Shown here in pieces: positions 46,401-49,136 of a stretch of 49,136 nt of DNA. Source of the DNA: an uncultured Legionellales bacterium (GTDB lineage Bacteria; Pseudomonadota; Gammaproteobacteria; UBA1113); NCBI GenBank assembly GCA_945957175.1, contig CAMFJL010000016.1, positions 1 through 49,136 on the forward strand, written 5' to 3'. Within the stretch, counting starts at the first letter, position 1. Each line of letters starts with the position of its first letter. Under the pieces are notes generated by a model. It had not been told where the DNA came from, made no database searches, and saw only the letters and a list, made by a program, of their open reading frames with translations. The position numbers and the translations under genes are program-made.

Positions 46401-49136
46401 ATATCTGTGATTGTGATGCCATTAGGATCCAAGAGCTGTAGATTGTCATTCACCGTATTTTCAAGATATGTGATAGGACTATCTACACCACTTAAGACAG
46501 GGGCATCATTGACGCCAAGCACATTGATGGTGACAGTGGCAGTACTCGTGCCGCCGTGGCCGTCAGAAACGACATAGGTAAAGGAGTCAGTACCTAATTG
46601 GCCAGTGGTTAGGCTTTGATAGAACGTACTGTTTGTTGCATCATAGGTAAAGGAGCCATTCGCAGCCACTGAGATGGAAACGCCTTGGGCGGTGACTGTG
46701 CTGGCGGATTGTACCGTTAAGGTATCGAGTGTATCGACATCGGTGTCGTTTGCTAAGACATTGCCAGTGACAATGCCGGTCATATTGTAAGTTTTAACGC
46801 TAAGCGCATCAATAGCCCAGGCTTCATCAACATTGGTACCGCTAGTGCCGCTCCAACCCGCACCGCTTGCAAAAAAGGTGATAGTAAGGGTGCTGCCCGT
46901 ATGGGCTATGTATTGCATGCTTGGGTCAACACTCATGTCGTATAGCGAGTCGCTATAGCCTGGGGTTGAGTCACCGGGCACAGTGTAGTACTGTCCAGCA
47001 GCGAGTAGCAAACTATTAGCAGGTGGATTTTGCGAATAAGTGCCGGTATCACTGCCTGGGCCTCGATTAGAAAAAGTTTCTGAGAAAATGTTAACGCCAT
47101 CAACAGTCACGTTGAAATAATCAGGGCCGCCGTCAGTAGAGCTACCATCCCATGAGTCTATGAGTAGTAGGAGATATTGCACACTGATAGCCGTGTGTGG
47201 CGCCAGACCAGTTAGTGTTAATGTGACTGCAGGTTGTGTTGCACCAGAGAGAGATTCTCCATCATAAAGAGCAGTACCTGAAAATGTGCGTTGCCCATCA
47301 ACACTGGTCGCACCCGCCAGTGGGGCAGTGAAGCTACCGGTTGTTGTTCTGATACCAGATATTTGTGCGGGTACGCTGCCGTTAAAATTATTACTAAAGG
47401 GGGTCTGTACCGTATTGCCAAATACATCATTCTGAGCAACTGGATTGTCGTTAGAGCCCGTGACATTCATGGTAACAACTTTGGTGGCTGAACCATCAAC
47501 ACTGGTCACGGTGAAGGTATCGGTTACAGTTTGGCCTTGGGCCAGTGCTTGGACATTGGCTGAAGCATTGTTGAGATTATAAGTCCACACACCCGCAGTA
47601 GTGACACTGAAAGTACCATAGGTGCCGTTGACATTGCTTAAGGCTTGGAAGCTATTTTGTCCAGCATCTGGGTCATTGATAGTGAGCGTACCTGTCGAGC
47701 TGGTGGTGCCATCTTCAGTCACTATGCCGACACTGGTACCACCTAGGGTTGCTGTATCATTGGTGCCGACTATATTGACAGTAATTGGTTTGGTAGTACC
47801 ATCGGCGCTGGTAACGGTAAAGGTATCGGTAACGGTTTGGCCTGCTGTTAAAGCCTGGACATTGGCGGAAGCATTGTTGAGATTATAAGTCCACACACCA
47901 CCTGTGGTGACACTGAAGGTGCCATAGGTGCCAGCTGCACCGTTTTGGGCAGTGAAGCTATTTTGACCGGCATCTGGATCGGTGATGGTGAGGCTACCGG
48001 TTGTAGTCACTGTGCCATCTTCCGTGACTGTGCCGACACTGGTACCACCCAAGGTGGCTGCATCATTGGTACCAACAATGTTAATGATCAAGGTGGTGTT
48101 GCTGGTGGCGATACCATCGGAAGCGCGGTAGGTGAAGGTATCATTGGCGATTTGGCCTTGGCTTAAAGCTTGGACGGCGCTGAGGGCATTGTTGATAGTG
48201 TAAGTATAAGTACCATTGGCATTGATAACGACCGAGCCGTAGGTGCCAGTGACGGTAGTGCCGACGTTGGTGGTGGGTGCGCCGGTGCCAGCAATGACGC
48301 CAGTCACGGTTAAGACGGCACCCGTATCAACATCAGAATCGTTAGTTAGCACGTTGCCAGTGGCTGTTGTTGTGGTGTTATCTTCTGTAAGCGGGCCTGT
48401 AGTATCGGCGACGGCAACAGGGGCATCATTCGTGCCAATGATGTTAACCGTAATCGGTTTGGTTGTGCCATCGACACTCGTAACGGTAAAGATATCGGTG
48501 ACGGTTTGGCCTTGCGTTAGTGCTTGAACATTGGTTGAAGCGTTGTTGAGGTTGTAAGTCCACACACCTGCTGTAGTGACGCTGAAGGTACCATAAGTAC
48601 CGATGCTGTTAATTTGGGCAGTGAAGCTATTTTGACCGGCATCTAGATCGGTGATGGTGAGACTACCGGTTGCAGTTACTGTACCATCTTCTGTGACTGT
48701 GCCGACACTGGTACCACCCAAGGTGGCTGCATCATTGGTACCAACAATGTTAATGATCAAGGTGGTGTTGCTGGTGGCGATACCATCGGAAGCGCGGTAG
48801 GTGAAGGTATCATTGGCGATTTGGCCTTGGCTTAAGGCTTGGACAGCGCTGAGGGCATTGTTGATGGTGTAAGTATAAGTACCGTTGGCATTGATAACGA
48901 CTGAGCCGTAGGTGCCAGTCACGGTAGCGCCGACATTGGTAGTGGGTGCGCCAGTGCCAGCAATAACGCCAGTGACTGTTAAAACGGTGCCGGTATCGGC
49001 ATCCGTATCGTTAGTTAATACATTGCCAGTGGCTGTTGTTGTGGCGTTGTCTTCTGTGAGTGGGCCTGCGGTATCGGCGACGGCGACAGGGATATCATTG
49101 GTACCGACGATGTTAATTTTCAAAGTGGTATTACTG
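40475..49136 (-). CDS. Giant repeat-built RTX adhesin (5' end beyond the window)
   Basis: At least 2880 residues; the frame is open to the right edge, so the N-terminus is missing. From N to C: alternating VCBS-type repeats (cadherin-like [13 protein letters not shown].. and [14 protein letters not shown] forms, DNA about 45700-49136), one of them split by an inserted domain of about 200 residues (46785-47405); seven cadherin-like repeats ending NDAP-ISG or similar (42850-46550); seven FG-GAP calcium-binding blades (GDFNNDGxxD type, 41070-42390); six tandem RTX nonapeptides (GGxGNDxLx, 40812-41020) plus one more; and a C-terminal Asp/Leu-rich domain ([12 protein letters not shown].., [10 protein letters not shown]) typical of type I secretion substrates. 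It is probably a calcium-stabilised surface adhesin exported by a type I system whose genes are not in this window. Confidence 0.9.
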   Translation of the reverse strand, partial: SNTTLKINIVGTNDIPVAVADTAGPLTEDNATTTATGNVLTNDTDADTGTVLTVTGVIAGTGAPTTNVGATVTGTYGSVVINANGTYTYTINNALSAVQALSQGQIANDTFTYRASDGIATSNTTLIINIVGTNDAATLGGTSVGTVTEDGTVTATGSLTITDLDAGQNSFTAQINSIGTYGTFSVTTAGVWTYNLNNASTNVQALTQGQTVTDIFTVTSVDGTTKPITVNIIGTNDAPVAVADTTGPLTEDNTTTTATGNVLTNDSDVDTGAVLTVTGVIAGTGAPTTNVGTTVTGTYGSVVINANGTYTYTINNALSAVQALSQGQIANDTFTYRASDGIATSNTTLIINIVGTNDAATLGGTSVGTVTEDGTVTTTGSLTITDPDAGQNSFTAQNGAAGTYGTFSVTTGGVWTYNLNNASANVQALTAGQTVTDTFTVTSADGTTKPITVNIVGTNDTATLGGTSVGIVTEDGTTSSTGTLTINDPDAGQNSFQALSNVNGTYGTFSVTTAGVWTYNLNNASANVQALAQGQTVTDTFTVTSVDGSATKVVTMNVTGSNDNPVAQNDVFGNTVQTPFSNNFNGSVPAQISGIRTTTGSFTAPLAGATSVDGQRTFSGTALYDGESLSGATQPAVTLTLTGLAPHTAISVQYLLLLIDSWDGSSTDGGPDYFNVTVDGVNIFSETFSNRGPGSDTGTYSQNPPANSLLLAAGQYYTVPGDSTPGYSDSLYDMSVDPSMQYIAHTGSTLTITFFASGAGWSGTSGTNVDEAWAIDALSVKTYNMTGIVTGNVLANDTDVDTLDTLTVQSASTVTAQGVSISVAANGSFTYDATNSTFYQSLTTGQLGTDSFTYVVSDGHGGTSTATVTINVLGVNDAPVLSGVDSPITYLENTVNDNLQLLDPNGITITDMDNANFNGGVITVGYSTNQSQGRLAVISSTTLAGGHTISVSGSNIAYDGTSIASFSGGGNGNNLIISLNGNATPIATSALLSQLGYLNPNDNPSGVRTVTISVTDGSGATSNLGQIVVSVTPENDPATITGTTTGSVTEDGTLVRSGTLSITDPDTGQAIFTSITGASGTYGSLSLTTAGVWTYTLNNSSANVQALTQGQTVQDTFTVTSVDGTASKVLTVSVFGTNDLPTPAPDTNAAQEDSVLIRTGNVLTNDTDPDAGATLSVTGVIAGTGSPTTNVGTTVTGTYGSVVINANGTYTYVVNNSSTAVQQLTSGQVANDTFTYRASDGIGTNNSTLIFHVIGTNDAPVLTGGNTSLTFLENTINTAAAAINSTAITLTDADTGSNYNGGSVVVDYKGSTGLAEDRLSVITGGGITVSGSNILSGATTIGTFTTTGAGSGLAGNALIITLNANATPALTQTILNQLRYQDTSNTPTALRTVTMTVNDGSGGFVSKDVAITVTAQNDAPVISGINTSVSFTENVVNALAQQIDSTVTLVDDNTNMNGGVLSITYAAGGATQDQLSIISGIPSDTNYVTMSGTNLLYNGIVIGTRPATTGAGSGVNGTALTITFNANATPQMVQDVIEQLGYANTSAGPNAARTINISLTDGAGGTSNSSNVVINVTSQVEPPFISGLPTTVTFAENTINSTPGQIGTAVTVSGTPAGGSLLMGYMVNGSFGNSTDNLGVIQTQDQLSIVAGGGITLSGNNIIRAGVTIGTIDAVQNGTNGQMLKITLTANATSGAVSDLADRFFYANTSNTPNATRTFGVQIVDPSDGPDTVRTTVITVTAQNDAPTISGISGSSTIVNENYLNYQGINLWGGASITDPDNTNFNGGALTISYTSGGTATSILNLKQTYDFFGNNGGSLLRVGTNIIYEGVTVGTAPTTGAGSGLAGNTLIITLNANATPAVVEHLLTNLNYKDTSNTPTDGSSRVITYSLTDGSGGTLTGSTPVTITVSAQAEEPVISGYSTAVTLVEDSTVNLGLGTISAQPLSGSSLIVGFVDRNGYISPSGFGVATGDPNYDVDNVQIQIAPGTVGQGGQTVTTGGGNVLVNGVTIGSISISGNISVIVLNGNATAARVNELLDAYRLNATSANALSAGSVTVGMQIYEPGANSYSDMKTVVVNITPTNDAPTIGLDSSATLTTSAVSANLQVLDRDHNAVVIDNDRQANFSGGNLTITYLAGGTTLSTLGLVAGNGISISGTNVLYNATTIGTIPASGAGSGLTGNSLVVTLNANATTAAISALLGEVAYRNTSGTAATPTLSITMNDGQGGTSTASTVVINVVSTDTQNLFVNSLSGDLNNSNGSGTLTDINDLLISFPGSGLVKTMLGSTSTLGTITAATTPTDHNYTAITNWSQNVLGDFNNDGKADIALTDGSASTPVVYVLPGVNALSATASLDAATVLAAGGMVINAAGTTPVAAYQNTAFDIKSVDFNGDGLMDLVMYHPAINAASAETGTVWVIYGTTTMNQTIDLANLTPSQGLKLTIPALEGNVNTANLGTAISVGDFNNDGYGDVAMGSPLGNTTYVMFGAPQVNLSTYIPTGTFDMSTAGTGNVQGFKIVGTGAGSEIYSAGDVNGDFSNDLLIHASNNASYVIYGGTALNNTTVSLASLTTAQGFSITENGTASSNLIVHTAGDYNGDGYSDLLVINPSSTGAGDVSIIFGGPSMSNITLTNNTGDDYATITGANYGSVNIQTDTSSNAILNAYSVGDVNGDGYNDIGIYTNNNSGTDQLSITYGSSTAVTQAGTSGADTLTGTAGADMLDGKAGDDILNGGLGNDTLIGGQGNDTLDGGGGNDILIGGSGNDVLVFDSADRLIDGGAGFDTLSITSGGYVGFSDYSDQRITGIEQIDMTNSAANTLYLSLNDVLNMSDGTNTLFVSGDTSDTIQTDTSWTAGSTSVVGGVTYQAYTAGNATLMVDVDLQHPLNLLT
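40812..41020 (-). repeat. RTX nonapeptide repeat tract in the adhesin
   Basis: Six consecutive nine-residue calcium-binding units of the form GGxGNDxLx, plus an isolated one (GGAGFDTLS) after a short gap. These form a parallel beta-roll on calcium binding outside the cell and mark the protein as a type I secretion substrate. Confidence 0.9.
41070..42390 (-). repeat. Seven FG-GAP blades in the adhesin
   Basis: Seven copies of the D-x-(N/D)-x-D-G-xx-D calcium loop: [20 protein letters not shown] (the divergent first), [65 protein letters not shown] and [13 protein letters not shown]. Seven units match the blade number of an integrin-alpha-type propeller. Confidence 0.82.
46785..47405 (-). other. 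Inserted domain splitting a cadherin/VCBS repeat of the adhesin
   Basis: The repeat start [12 protein letters not shown] and its continuation [20 protein letters not shown] are separated by about 200 residues of different type. These are rich in aromatic and Gly/Asp residues ([43 protein letters not shown]). The pattern of beta-strands ending W-(A/G)-IDA-(L/F)-V resembles a carbohydrate-binding-like jelly roll. The identification is by impression only. Confidence 0.6.
48031..49136 (-). repeat. Near-identical 669-base tandem repeat unit in the adhesin gene
   Basis: The segment 48031-48699 (223 codons, one VCBS unit of 102 residues plus one cadherin-like unit of 121) recurs from 48700 to the window edge with a low level of mostly third-position differences. 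Long runs such as 48050-48130 versus 48719-48799 are essentially identical. A further 102-residue unit begins at about 47725. The array continues beyond the window. Confidence 0.85.

Overview
The window is a 49 kb stretch of a gammaproteobacterial chromosome of moderate GC content. The protein sequences, a lone IcmD/DotP-like (Dot/Icm type IVB secretion) reading frame and several very large serine-rich or membrane-rich proteins of unknown function point to the order Legionellales (Legionella/Coxiella-like, host-associated). That placement is inference from gene content, because there is no rRNA here.

Layout. 1-411 is a non-coding end holding two tandem copies of a dispersed palindromic repeat. 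412-7038 (+) carries tadA, an 871-residue internally duplicated membrane protein, a CDP-alcohol phosphatidyltransferase, an AI-2E family permease, hda and a long-form Sua5. 7146-11459 (-) is a 1437-residue Ser-rich protein of unknown function with an AT-rich core. 11550-14801 (-) is maeA-nadD-rsfS-rlmH. 15055-18366 (+) is yebC-ruvC-ruvA (no ruvB) and a YihY/BrkB protein. An argD-type aminotransferase (-) is divergent from murG-murC-murB (+). A twin-CBS protein (-) follows, then tRNA-Arg(UCG) with a clear promoter and a strong terminator, an EamA transporter, and recR-ybaB-dnaX (-) with the 4.5S SRP RNA upstream of dnaX. scoA-scoB (-) and a small secreted or membrane-like orphan (-) come next. 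Then queA, tgt, yajC and secD (+), with the IcmD-like gene overlapping secD where secF would be expected. An RND pump and its periplasmic adaptor (-) and a SAM methyltransferase with a C-terminal zinc ribbon (+) follow. The right end is a giant repeat-built RTX surface protein (-) that runs off the window.

Most genes are housekeeping: tRNA modification (tadA, Sua5, queA, tgt), ribosome maturation (rsfS, rlmH), replication and recombination (hda, dnaX, ruvCA, recR), peptidoglycan precursors (murGCB) and protein export (SRP RNA, yajC, secD). Several familiar clusters are cut short: ruvCA without ruvB, murGCB without ddl/ftsQ, and secD without secF. This suggests extensive rearrangement. The accessory layer comprises the repeat family, a vapC remnant, the 871- and 1437-residue proteins, the 147-residue orphan, the IcmD-like protein and the adhesin. 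No complete new multi-gene defence or secretion system was found. The most unusual items are the secD/IcmD-like coupling, the internally duplicated 871-residue protein, and the adhesin, which combines VCBS repeats, an inserted domain, seven cadherin-like repeats, a probable seven-bladed FG-GAP propeller and RTX repeats.
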